Below the pieces are notes generated by a model, which did not search any database, had not been told where the DNA came from, and saw only the letters and a program-made list of their open reading frames with translations. Made by a program: the position numbers and the translations under genes. A stretch of DNA of 60,000 nt, from the NCBI RefSeq assembly GCF_001039355.2, contig NW_019775607.1, positions 227,514 to 287,513 on the forward strand, given 5' to 3'. Positions 11,890 to 23,591 of this stretch are shown in pieces. How positions within the stretch are numbered: the stretch's first letter is position 1; every line of letters begins with the position of its first letter. This DNA comes from Lingula anatina (taxonomy: Eukaryota > Brachiopoda > Lingulata > Lingulida > Lingulidae).

Positions 11890-14800
11890 TCAGCATTCAT
11901 GGCAAAGAGCTACTTGTTCCTTTTTAAACGTTCTGCAAGCGCACAATCGATTGTGCTTCTCCAGTTTACTGGCGCAGTTGAACAGAAAATCATTCTGTTG
12001 AAAGAAACAATCCTTTCTTGCACCTTGCCTAACGAAAGACGGGTAAACCAACCCAGCCTCTGATACAACTGTACTGCAAGTCACATTTCTTGCCCGTAAA
12101 AAGTCCATGTTGTTGACGCTGTTGAACCTCGTGTTTTCGCAAAAACGGCCTGCAATGAAATAAAATGGCTTTGAAATGTTGTGCGATAGCTCTGATATGG
12201 CTGGACAGGATACCTCTCTCTCTCTCTCGATTGATTAATGTATCCTAGCTGTATTTATCTGTTTATCAATCTATCTATATGATACTGCCACAAAGTATTT
12301 TAAAATAATTTATTCCACAAGGAAGAATTATTAACATATTTCATAGCAGTTTCGTCTGAATGCGATAGTTGGGACACAATGATTGTGCCAAGCTGCAAAG
12401 CACCGGGAAAAAAACTACACACCGTTACTCCGGCAAACATCATTGCACGACTTTCCCTCGGCACCGACAAAACCTTGGACGGCATTTCTTGGCACGTGAC
12501 TTCTGATGGGGTTGGAACAGAAATCTTGATTCTCTATATAATAATTCATCCTCTCCAACATCCCGGCAACGGTAAACTCGAAAGGAAGAAAAGGAGGCAC
12601 CTGAAAACATAATATCTGGTGAATTACCCTAACATTCGCGTAATGGCGGTGCTATTGTTCCACCAACAATAGGCTACGGTTGTCAACAAACATTTCATCA
12701 AGTTCAAGATGCATGTGTATACTTGCTATATGCGTTCGAAAATGTCGCATATCTTTATATCTTTATAGCCTTTAAAGCAACTTGACTTCCCCGGACTTTA
12801 AAATGATAAAATCAATCGAAGCATCTTGAGTCGATATTTCTTTTTTTAAAATACGCCCAGTAGATAATGAGGTGTAAATGAGATTAGAAATTAAAATTTG
12901 ATTGGAGCTGGTACAAAACACCGAATCACATGCACACATACGCACTCACACACACAGACACACAGACACAAACACACTACTTAATTACCTCTTGTTGCCT
13001 AGTTAGCACCCTGAGGAGCGTGGCTCGCAGCTGAGTATGGTTGTTAATGTCCACGGTGTACACGTGAGGGTCGCCTATGTCCTCGGCATACGGATGCTGG
13101 CTGGTCACCTGGGGGCAGACATGTAGATATAGACACACAGACCGATACCAGTTTACATAATTAATACGTCAACACGATGTTTTTCTTAAAGAAAAAGTAA
13201 TCTCACTTGAGATTATCAAATTATTAACCAAAGAGCTAAGCAGTAAGGAGAGTTTAACAGGAAGATAGCAGGGCTAAGAGATACAATTAGAAAAAAAAAA
13301 GATATAAATATTGATAGTGCAATGTAGACAAACATTCATTAACCCCGACCCCCATTTTATCCCTCATGTTTGAAAAACATAACGTGGCCATATACTCTAA
13401 ACAATGATGGTATGAAGGGGTATAAAAAAAAGAGGAAAATAAAATGCATATACTTTGTAATACACTAAATGGATTAAAACCTTTTCTATACATGTACCTC
13501 TCTGTTTGTCGGTTTCTCTGCAAAGAAAGCCGTGTTAGAGCGGCTGTGAGGCGGGTGAAATCGTGGGTTTATGAAGACGGTCCCCATGGCGATGGCCTCG
13601 AGAGGAGCAGGTCCTTCGTACGGGAACCCCAGACCCACAAATATCTTGGCATTAAAAAGAAATTGTACGAGATGCTTCACACATTTGCAGTATAATTCTT
13701 AGGGCTCAGTCCCAGTGAAACTATCGTTCTAGATATATCTACTCCGCTGAATGGTAACAGGTAATCAGACTAACACGCCTTCTCTTGTTTTCATCGCATT
13801 TGTATAATCTCCAGCTTTTTTTGTATTCTGTTCAACGCAAGGAGAAGACGTGTTAATCTGTTAATCTGACTGCATGCAGCGACATTCCCGCGAGATTGGA
13901 TCGATCTACGTATAACGATAATTTCACTGGGAATAAACCCTTAATCTCTGGCAAAATTTACCCACAGTTCTTCTGTATACACGTACCCTGGTTAAACGTT
14001 AATTAATCATCAATATCATGTTTTTTGTCAAATCATGGCACTAAAACACAAAATATGAAGGCACCTTCGACTGTTGTAGCAGGGCTTGGTAGCTGTCCCC
14101 AAGAAGGACGTAGTGGTTGTGGACATATTCCGGGATAGGGGACTGCGTCATATGACGTGGCGCTTGAAGTTCTGATGTGGCGTGGACATCAAAGAATTCT
14201 CGGATAACATCGATGAAGGCTTGTTTTCCCTTAAACCAAAACATACCTAACACGTACAATACTGTGTGTACCAATGGTAAACTGAAACATTGTAATTCAG
14301 TGGCTACTTTGTTAACTAAAATTGATTCTTATAAACAGACATTTGAATGAGGGAATAAGCTACTCGCTCCTGCTTTACCATTGGCGATATCGCAAACACG
14401 TGTCCTAAGCCTCGTTCTGAAACCACCATGTTGGCGGTTTTTAAACTACCGAGTCTGACGTTTTACCTCCCACATGTACTCTCTCTTCGCGTACACTAAC
14501 GACTGGTTCTGTATCCGTATTGTTTGCTTGACCCCATCGCGAGCATTATGCCGCTCTATTACAAATCCAAGGAAAGAGTTGTCCGGAGTGTGGGCTAGAA
14601 AAAAGGTAAAATTTGAAGTTTAATTCAAGAAAAATGGAGGTTTGTTATTGAAGAATATGAAGGAAATCTGGCAGAATACTTTTTCTAGTTTAAATTTGAC
14701 CAAGTGCAATATCAGATAAGAAATAATAGGGAATGTAAAAATATAAAAACAAAAAAGTACAAACGCACGTAAATGAAATTGTGACGTCACAGCCCTTAAT

Positions 14801-15562
14801 ATGATGTCAGAAATATTTCTCAATGTCTCATTAGTCGTCTGTAATCAGTTCATTGAAAATACCTTCGTGGCGAATAGTTTTCAACAAGGCTGAACGAAAT
14901 ATTACCCCGATTTTGTTCCAGCTGCAGGTAAACCTGTTTTTCGAGATACATCTGTAACCTACAGCTGAAGGACAGGCTAGAAAGAAATGGATTTTTAAAT
15001 GATTTTGCCGTTTTAAACAACTGGGACCTAGGGAGCATGCAAAGCATGAAAGCGTGAACCTATACTTACGAAACATTGTGTAGAACTGCTGAAGTCGCAG
15101 ATGAAGACATCCCCACTCGCAAGTATTGGAACGGTTGTTGCCATGGTAACCGGTGGCGTATGGCCTGTAGTTGAACTCTGCCTCGGTTCCAAAGGAGTCG
15201 AGTATACGAAACAGGCACCTGTTCATGTTTGGTTTACATATAATATTAGTAAAAGTCAGGAAAATGGGATTACATTACGGTTATACATACACACTTAATG
15301 AATTTACACTGTACAAAACCATTTATTGTGAATAACTATAGATTTTCAGTTCTTTTTTATAAATTGATTGTGTTATAGAAACATAAGTTATCAATGCCAT
15401 CAAATTGTGAATTAATGTCAGTCAATCAGTCTGGTTATCGATAATAGTGTTTAACTATTAATTTATCTAGTAATTAATCGATATAGATATACCTGTATAT
15501 CAGACTAGATGAGTAATATATCCGTACAAGCATAAAATGTTTGGACCTGGGGATGGTTGTTG

Positions 15563-15602
<40 letters not shown>

Positions 15603-18600
15603 GTTTTATTTTAGAGGTCATGTACCTGGACTTCGTAAAAACCGCTTCTGCCAGGGTATTTCTGAACTGTTTGTACCCGTGTATATCGGTGAAGATCAGA
15701 TCATAGGGCAGTGGCCCGCGGCCCAGACTGGCCTGAACTGGACGCTGCCAATTATCCGCCATAAGTCTGGAACAGTGCTGCATGGATTAAAAAGCGTATT
15801 TCCATTGACGATGGGTCGAGCTCACTTATCACGGCCCATCCCTGAAGTCATTTTATTCACGTTTAGCTCGCTATTGGGAAAATCTAATCTACCTTTTGTC
15901 CCGCTGCATGTAATAATTATGGAGGTGCTCGCCATTAGTTTTTCTCTATACTTTAATTCCTCACAAAACCACACCCTATTATTTTATTGTAACCATTGCC
16001 ATGATGTTAGAAACATATTTTTCAATGCCTTAAATTAGCGGGTTCAACACCTTATGACATTATATTCATTACAGGTTAGTAGCCCTAGATCAAAAAATAA
16101 AAGTATTGGTCTATATTACGGTAAAGTAGTCAAATACTCATTATTTGCCAGTTAAAAAATAGAATATTATTTTATGACCTACTTTCCAAGTTGGTTTATT
16201 TCCGTGGTGATGGTGACGTCATGCCCCAAGATGTACAAAGTGGCCACCAGGTCGCTCCACTGTACCAGCTCTCCAAGAGGGCCACCTTGGGTCATTATAG
16301 AAAACTTTAGTAAAGATTCTTGACATGAATTATAACAAGAAATGTTTTTAAATGCACCTTACTGTAGGTTGTTCACTGTTAATTACGGCTGCCTCCCCCT
16401 CCCCTCCTACGATAAAGATGACAGCGGTAAAAAACGGCATGATACTCATTTTGTAATTACATGTACCTCCGCCAAGGAGGTTATGTTTTCACCCCTGTTT
16501 GTCTGTTTGTTTGTTTGTTTGTTTGTTTGTCATCAGCATAACTCAACAAGTTATGGACTGATTTTAATTAAATTTTCAGGAACTGTCAAAAGTGGGCCAA
16601 GGAAGAGATGATTAGTTTTTGGTGGTGATCCGGATCAATTATCAATCAATAATCAATAATAATAATAATAAATCGCTGCCTTGGCGGAGGTCTGCGCTCT
16701 GGGAGTGCTTTTCTAGTTTGGACATATAATTAAAACGCGTAATTGCTTTTAAGCAGACGAGCAACTCCCTACCCTTAAAAGCTGTTTCGTCCAGTCTGTT
16801 TCCTTGCGCCAAGGTACCGAAGTGAAGCAAAATCTGCAAAAATAAAAAGGAAAATAAATTCCCGTCTTTACATTAATTTGGAATTAAAGTTGTCTCTGCA
16901 TTCAATTTCTATGAGCCTATCCAAATAATTGTACACGCCTACTGGGTAAGAAGATGATTTTTACCGACGCCAAGAATGTTCAGTTTTGGCCTCCGTTTTT
17001 CTGTCTGTTTGTTTGTTTATTAATTTGTTGCCAACTTAATTCAAATGGATGAAATTTTCAGGAAAGGCCAAAAATCATTTAACTTAAAATCATTAAATTT
17101 TGGTGGTGATCTGTGAGTCAGACCACCATTTGGGTCCATGAATTTTAAAAGGCTTCTTCACCATTAAGGAATGGGACCAATGACCATGATTTTGCAATCG
17201 GTGTCCACTCAACTACCACAATTCATCAGTGAAGGTTCTTGGCGTCGGTCTGCTCTCTCTGATTGTTTTTCTCATTCAGCTACATCTCTTACATTTTTCT
17301 TTCGCCGACTAATCGAAATCTTCCCTTCCTGTAACATTTCTTCTACACCGCGACGCCATTGTTGCCACATCCGGGTAATTCTTAACCTCATCCAATGAAA
17401 CTGTATCCCTGGGCAAGGGTGTGTCAAGAGACGTCTCAATTCCATAAGATTTAGTCGGATTGATACCTGAAAAAGGGAAATTGTTAATGGTTCGAATGCA
17501 TTTATATAACTAAGATTGCTGTCTTATTTAGGTGACTCTCTTACGTAAGAATCAGGCTATTTTAAGAAAACTTTAAAGTGGTCAACCAATATAATTGGAT
17601 CGGTCCAGTTACACGTACCGGTCAACATGAAAAGGACTTTAGTAACGATGTGAACAGACTTTTGTACCTCACTAAAACTTCAATGCACGAAGAGCTTTCC
17701 GTACTCTTTGATACACACAATAGGCATGTCAGTTTAAACGGGGAAGTAATATCAATGGGACGGTCATTAGATATAACAGATCTTATATTTCAGACCCCCG
17801 AGGTTCAATTTTGCGGACGTCCAGTACTTTGTTAACAGCTTCTGTACCTTATGCATGCTCCACAATTGACGTCAATCTTTCATGATTTAATTATATTTTA
17901 TTTTCTATCTGTGTTGGTATTAGCATTAAGTTTGATCTCTCTCTCTCTCTCTCTCTCGCTCGCTCGCTCGCTCGCTCTCTGGATCTTAAAGACACACACA
18001 CACATGCGCACGCCTTTCTTTTTTCTCACGTCACTTGAAGTCATTGCTGGTGAATAGAGTTGTAAATAACCAAAAAAACTATAAGTGCCTGATCTCGTCT
18101 TTCCCCCGCCTTTGTGTTCCCTCTCACACCTGGATGCCACCTAAAACTAACAGTCTAAACAAACCTGTTCTTGTCAACAGAACGCGGTATACATTAACCA
18201 GGTCACTCGTAGTGTTATTCTGTCAACAATGCGGATTATATTTTAGTTATAATTAGCTGTAACCTAATGCATCCATGTGTGGAGGAGAATATCTTGGTAT
18301 GGTGGGGGATTGGGGTGAGAGTGGGGATGGGGGTGGGGGTAACCGCCTTGTTCTTGATATCTTTTAGCTGCCAAACACGCGCTAAGGAAGTCAGACATGG
18401 CGACACACTTCTTTGTTTGACGAGAATGACAACTGTAAACAGCTTACGGTTTTTAATGGTGACTTCAAATGTACTTAGTTTTAGTTTGATGGGTCCCAGG
18501 CTTGCACATGCATATGTATAAGGAATAATTATAGAGACCCTTCTAGTGAGGCTGTTCTTAATTATGTTGTTATAATCAACGTTTTAAATTCTAATATAAA

Positions 18601-20307
18601 AAATAACTGGGTGACTTTAAATTCAGAAACGGTGTACGGCAAGTGCTTCATTATAGCCTTGCTGTTTTATTTTCCTTTCTTTTAAGTTAAAATGGGACGG
18701 CCCTTGTGACTTCAGTTATAACGCACTTTACCGCATTAAGTCGAAATATGTAACAACAGACAAGGTAATATAATCTGCGACTGAAAAGAATAGGCCAAAA
18801 GTAAAGTGGTATAGTGTTTGAGTAGAGGAAGCCGTGGAGAGGGCGGAGGGTGTCTCCAATCTTTCTTAATTAACTTAACCGTACGCCTTACTTCATTGTT
18901 TTAAAGCATTAGAAACTAGCGCGAGCTACGTATCTAGAAACTATTCAAGATCCAAGGACCATATGCTGGGATGTTAAAACCAGGAAGTGTTAGTGAGACA
19001 TCCAGGTTATGCCTAAGCCTTTGTAAAACCCCGTCAAAGTAACTAAACACTGAACATCGCTGTTGGTATTATGCATTTCTAAAGACTCGGTAATAAAGTG
19101 GGTTTTTCACCTGTGTTCGACATGACAGAATTCCCTGGCACTTGATACAAGCTAGTGGTAGATGGGGGAGAATTAGGCGTACATTACCTTGGCAAACTTA
19201 TCTTGAAGTAGGTTGATCTAAATTTGAGAGCCTTGGTGTTTTACCCTTAGTAAATTGAATTTCTGTACTTATAGTTAGTCTACTACTCCTGCTGCTGCTA
19301 CTACTACTACTACTGTAGCTAAGACTACTTTTAAAAACAACAAAAAAAAATTGCTACCACTACTACGACTAAAATGAAGACAGATTGAATCAGAAAAAAA
19401 AGACAAAAGTTATGAAATATGTGAACTTGTACTTTCCAGTCCATACATATATTCAGACGACTATTACCGCACGATTACTTTTCATGGAAGAGCTTTAATT
19501 GGTTCAAGAATTGGCCAAAATTTTTAGACTAAAATTTTAGACCCCATTCCCATAGATTTTAGATCGATCTATCCCTGTGGGGAGTCTCGCTAGATTACTG
19601 TCAGCTTAGCCGGCTTAAGCGTCTGCCCCGCCTACTAAAAGCTGTAAGGGGGTAATTAACTATGGTGCGCGCTCGGCTGACTGCAATTTAGCGTGAACCC
19701 CCGGGGAGTTAGGTCGATCTAAATCTTAATCTCTGGATCGATCCAAATCTCTGGGAATGCACCCTTAGTCTACTTTGGTCGAAAATAAATCAACCTTTAG
19801 TTCGAATCAATCATATAATTGAACAACACTCTCTTTATCAAAGTCAAATAAGCCGTTCTTTTCTTGAACTGAGGTAACGGACCATTATTTACTTATCTAT
19901 TTTATTTATTTTTATATTGGGGGGGGGGGAGTAAAGTTTAGAAAAAGTTTCGGCTGAAAGTTGGTTTGTGCAACCGCCCACTAAACAAGCATGCTATTCA
20001 ATAGCTGTCTTCTAGGACCCGTCAAACAACATGGGTGCTACCTTTCATTCGGAGGTTATAGACAACTGATCGATGAATGACCTACTTCGTGTGATGTAAT
20101 ACGTCTATAAACACGGCTTAAACGGAGCTTAGTTGTATAGTGCTTTTTCAGACAAAATAAAGGGGAGTTAACTTTATATATATTTATGTAAGCGCGTGTC
20201 TGCTTTATGAAAAACCATGGCATCAAAACCCTTCCATGCGAATTGTATTATTCTGCTGTTCCCCTCCCCCTCCCCCTCACACACACACACACACAGGTAC
20301 TCTAAAA

Positions 20308-20354
<47 letters not shown>

Positions 20355-20581
20355 CCATAACTTAAGCATGATTAACTTACTAAATTAACGTCTTGGGTTT
20401 CTTCCTGGCGTCCCCACAGGTGATCGAGTACCCCACGCCCCGTTTGCCCACACGAGCCCCGCGTCAGCTGAACATCCAGCAGAACTAACTGCAGGAACAT
20501 CATCGCTAACCAGGCACCGAGGGCGAACAGGTAAAAGAGGACCACCAGTCGCCCCCGCCCGCAGCCCCAGGTCCTCTCCAT
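11890..20581 (-). CDS. MGAT5: Alpha-1,6-mannosylglycoprotein 6-beta-N-acetylglucosaminyltransferase (MGAT5), stem region incomplete
   Basis: Exons found: 20581-20381 (ATG, type II membrane anchor RLVVLFYLFALGAWLAMMFL), 17408-17293 (HWMRLRITRMW...RRKKN), 16833-16773 (ILLHFGTLAQ...ETAFK), 16285-16183 (GGPLGELVQWSDL), 15766-15626, 15218-15070 (RILDSFGTEAEFN), 14594-14467 (HTPDNSFLGFVIERH), 14229-14065, 13644-13498 (IFVGLGFPYEGPAPLEAIA), 13108-12989, 12600-12423 and 12149-11890 (ends EQVALCHEC, stop TGA). From 17408 on, all phases agree and the order matches vertebrate MGAT5 to its C terminus. The enzyme adds the beta-1,6-GlcNAc branch to N-glycans in the Golgi. Exon 20581-20381 ends in phase 0 but 17408-17293 starts needing one base, so at least one stem exon is missing from my model. 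The intron phases and domain match make the paralogue MGAT5B a less likely alternative. Confidence 0.93.
13702..13940. mobile_element. TTA-flanked MITE in an MGAT5 intron
   Basis: About 239 bp with imperfect terminal inverted repeats: gggctcagtcccagtgaaac at the left and the inverse of gggtttattcccagtgaaat at the right. Each side is flanked by TTA (13699-13701 and 13941-13943), a plausible 3-bp target duplication. It belongs to the same group as the element at 19540-19764. Confidence 0.6.
15566..15602. repeat. (ATT)n microsatellite
   Basis: About 12 ATT units, ending 24 bp from the donor of the MGAT5 exon 15766-15626. Confidence 0.95.
16466..16712. mobile_element. Foldback element with (GTTT)n, cctccgccaagg ends
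   Basis: It begins cctccgccaagg and closes with the inverse ccttggcggagg (16679-16690), then tctgcgctct. Inside are a (tgtttgtt)n run (16498-16530) and the phrase ttttggtggtgatccggatc. I recall similar dispersed repeats in several animal genomes but cannot name this one. It lies between MGAT5 exons at 16285 and 16773. Confidence 0.55.
16964..17250. mobile_element. Diverged sister of the foldback element, ccgacgccaagaa ends
   Basis: Ends ccgacgccaagaa and ttcttggcgtcgg are inverse of each other. The interior shares tttgtttgttt, gaaattttcagga and attttggtggtgatc with the element 250 bp to the left, in the same order. Its right end lies only about 43 bp from the MGAT5 exon at 17293-17408. Confidence 0.55.
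17578..17835 (+). other. Unidentified 85-codon open frame, plus strand
   Basis: An uninterrupted frame (…NRHVSLNGEVISMGRSLDITD…) lies opposite the MGAT5 coding strand, inside an intron. It starts at GTG, not ATG. I do not recognise it; only a weak resemblance to the C-terminal beta-sandwich of heparanase-like proteins was noticed. It may be a gene fragment or chance. Confidence 0.15.
19540..19764. mobile_element. TTA-flanked MITE in the first MGAT5 intron found
   Basis: About 225 bp. The left end gaccccattccc and right end gggaatgcaccc form imperfect inverted repeats, continuing inward as atcgatct/agatcgat. TTA lies on both sides (19537-19539, 19765-19767). The core gactgc...gggagtt..gtcgatct resembles fragments at about 21585-21690 and 45925-45975. 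Confidence 0.6.
20312..20350. repeat. (CT)n microsatellite
   Basis: About 19 CT units, preceded by (CA)n at 20279-20296. It lies 31 bp from the donor of the first MGAT5 coding exon, on the intron side. Confidence 0.95.
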
Positions 20582-23500
20582 TCCCTCCTTGCAGACACTC
20601 GGTACGCTCTCGACGCCCAACACTTTATCTCCTTTGCGGCCGTCACCCCTGCTTACTCCAGTTATATTATTAGTGTAACAATCCGGTTATATCCATTATG
20701 TGATATAAGCATCCCACGTGCCTGCTATTCTATTTGATAGGATTCAACATAGGGATCCTTCGATCTCGTTCAGCAAAAATCCCAACGACCACAGAGGAAT
20801 AACTTCGTTGTGCACTCTTTCTTGGCGACTTAACGTGTGTCCGTGTTCTTAAGCAGGTATAATAGACAGCTTTTAGTTGCTTAAATTGTAATTTTTCCGC
20901 TCTCCATTTACAAGGGACGACACCCAACTACGTGGTGGTGTCGTATCTTTAACTGCCTCCAGACCCAGCAAGCACGGGTAAACCCTGGTAAACTTCTTTG
21001 TGTCGGAGATAGACCTCCTCACCCTCTCCGATCAAAGCAATATTTGTCAATCCATCAATTTAGCCGCCTGTGCTCAATAGGACTATGTCATAGACAACTA
21101 AGCGGTAAGCTCTAGCTATACAGTCTGTACCGGTATATTGGCGACATTGGCAACTCGGTATCCTGGATGTAAATAGGGCCCCAGTCCCTGGCCTACTAGC
21201 GTGTTTCAGGTCTTTACATCACCCCTAAAAAAAATTTTGATCATATCACTTTACAGTACATAAAGTGTCAATCCATTTAATATTCGCCAGGCGTTCGTTA
21301 TTTCATACAAGTAATAATTAAAGCCTCAAAGTTATAAATCAGGCAATAATGTCCGTTCTCCCATCTTTCCAACAGCAAAGGGACTGATGTGGTCCTTTCT
21401 GAACATAAAATGACCCCTATAGAGCCTAGTCCGATGTTTACCGAGGCTATGACCTGTCAATACAGGAGAATTTCCATACTATAAAATGCGCACACGTTCC
21501 GGGCCATTTATACAAATACTCGTATAAAATAGAACATACAAAGAGCCGCCTGAAAGAAGGGCATCGGTATTGAGGGAGACGTGTAAGGGCACATTCCAAT
21601 GAAACTATCGGACTACGTAGGTCGATCTCCAACTCCGCGGGGACTCTCGCTGAATGCAGTCAGTGTAACACATTAACGCTCTAAAGTCACTGCCACACCA
21701 GAGTTGTGTGATACTCATCCGTACCTCTTTACGCTAAGTGTGACAGGACTTTTACTGTCCTGGGCTCCGTATCTCGAAAGGTTCGCTATGTTGCGCACGT
21801 GCGCAAGTGTCTCGATTCCATGGCCCCGTATCTCGAAACAGAATCGGTTATGGAATCGAGACACTAACGCACGTGCGCAACATAGCGAACCTTTCGAGCC
21901 CTGACTGCTTTGGCAGGGGACGCTTGTCTATGACGTAGGGGGGGGGGGGGGGTGAAGGCACAGACCTATTTAATAGTGCCTTACAAATACGTTAAATGTA
22001 CACTAAAATCATTACCCTACACAAGGGTCGCATCCAGTTGGTATTTGTCATCCTTTGCGCTCATGTCCGGCGAGGATTTTCACACAAATACCACGTCACC
22101 TTCTCTGTTGGTAACTGATAGAGTGTACAATGAATACGACAATGTAAGAAATACTGCGTGTACATGTATAGGCAACAAGTGTTAACATATGTTGTTAGAA
22201 AATACTTCTCGTAATTCCATTCTTCTGTTATATACGTATGTCTGTAATTTGCATTCATAAATATATAATATCTTCTATTGTTAGATAATACATTGTGAAA
22301 ATAAAAATAACGCCGATGGGGCTGCTTGCTGACCAATAACACGACTAAAGAAATGTTAACACCCTTGTGCAGAGTGTTTATTGTTAAGATTTACAGAGGC
22401 GGTATATTTGGAGAGAGATTTTATCAACGACGACTTAGTTGCTCAATACCTTTTGTATTTTGAAATGTTTATTTAACATCCAGTTTCAACACCCCTGCGA
22501 AAATTGGTCTCATTTAACGCTAACTTACGGTTCTCAATCTGTCCTAGAACATAAGGTTTTTCACTTTTAATGAAAAATGTTCTTATAATCCGTTCTAGGA
22601 CATTCTGAAGGACTTCCCAAAAACAGTTCTCGAACCACGTTCATTAACGAACAACATAAGAACTGTAAAAAAAAATTCACCAAATGTTCTAGAATAGACT
22701 GAGAAACGTACGTGAACGTTAAATGAGACAAATTGTCGCAGGGCAGTTGCTTAAAAAACAAATATAAATGGGATTTAGGCTCGATTATACATGGAGGCTG
22801 GACGTATTGCACCATGAATATTCCACCACAGTATTACGTTTTGCATGAGGAAACATTTTATGGCACATGAGTTTTAAGAAAATAACATTTTCATTATTCA
22901 CATTGATGCATGAGCGATGTCCTGGATCAGGTTAAGGCACGTTTTAAGTGTTTCTACCAACAATAACATGCTGTTGGGCACTGCTCATTTATATGCCGTT
23001 AATGGCATATAATACCTGTATATATATAAATACCTATCTTCGCAAGGTGACGGACAAGGAGCCCTAACCGGTTATAAAGAACAAAGTCGTTTCTCACTAG
23101 ATGTTGCCGCAGAGCTTCATATCTGGAGGTATGTAGCAGCGTGGTTTCACATTAAATTTTAGACTTACCCGCGATCAACCACAATCTTAAGGAAAAAGGG
23201 GGGACATACTTATGTAATACAATCACTAGTATCCATTATCTATGTCATGATATTTTCAATAACCGGTTAACCTTAATAGCTCTAAAATCTACTAACTACG
23301 TACTAAACTTCTTAGCAATTGTTTCTTATCGAGCGGTACACTTAAGTAAGCCATTTGGCTTTCCTGTTATCACTCAGCTCCCAGCCTGTTGATGTAATCC
23401 TCGCTGTTCCCCCTCACGTACCGCATGATTTACTCAGAGGGCCAAAGTTCATTGAGATCAAATCAACATTACATCTTCTGTGTCAAGTTAGCTTATACTT

Positions 23501-23591
23501 CACGCACTCGCCCTACCCATATGTGACGTGTTGTAGTGTATGAATGCGTGTTGTATGTATTGTCCACAGGAGTCCAGTCAAAGTCGGAGAC
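20582..23591. other. Divergent intergenic region between MGAT5 (-) and SLC28-like (+)
   Basis: Both promoters should lie here. It holds a MITE fragment at about 21585-21690 (aagggcacattccaatgaaac...), a long hairpin (21773-21898), a 15-bp poly-G run near 21939-21952, and an acceptor (tattgtccacag, ending 23570) that precedes the SLC28 start codon and marks a 5' UTR exon boundary. No other gene was found. Confidence 0.5.
21773..21898. repeat. 49-bp near-perfect inverted repeat (hairpin)
   Basis: The arm 21773-21821 (ctcgaaaggttcgctatgtt...) recurs inverted at 21850-21898 with two mismatches and a 28-bp spacer. Each arm holds the self-complementary tgcgcacgtgcg. The spacer repeats gtatctcgaaa, which also starts the left arm. 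Could be a foldback transposon remnant. Confidence 0.85.

Noticed and set aside
17995-18170. Minus-strand stretch with TYSFFGYLQLY, similar to a MGAT5 stem motif
   Set aside because: The expected cysteines and following WCP-like residues are absent, and the frame runs into a GA-repeat; phase was not supportive.
19125-19166. Possible small minus-strand MGAT5 exon between ccactag and gtgaaa
   Set aside because: Its phase does not bridge the gap and no family motif is present.
23544-23591. In-frame ATG upstream of the SLC28 start
   Set aside because: It precedes a good acceptor (tattgtccacag, ending 23570), so it is most likely intronic; 23592 is the better start.
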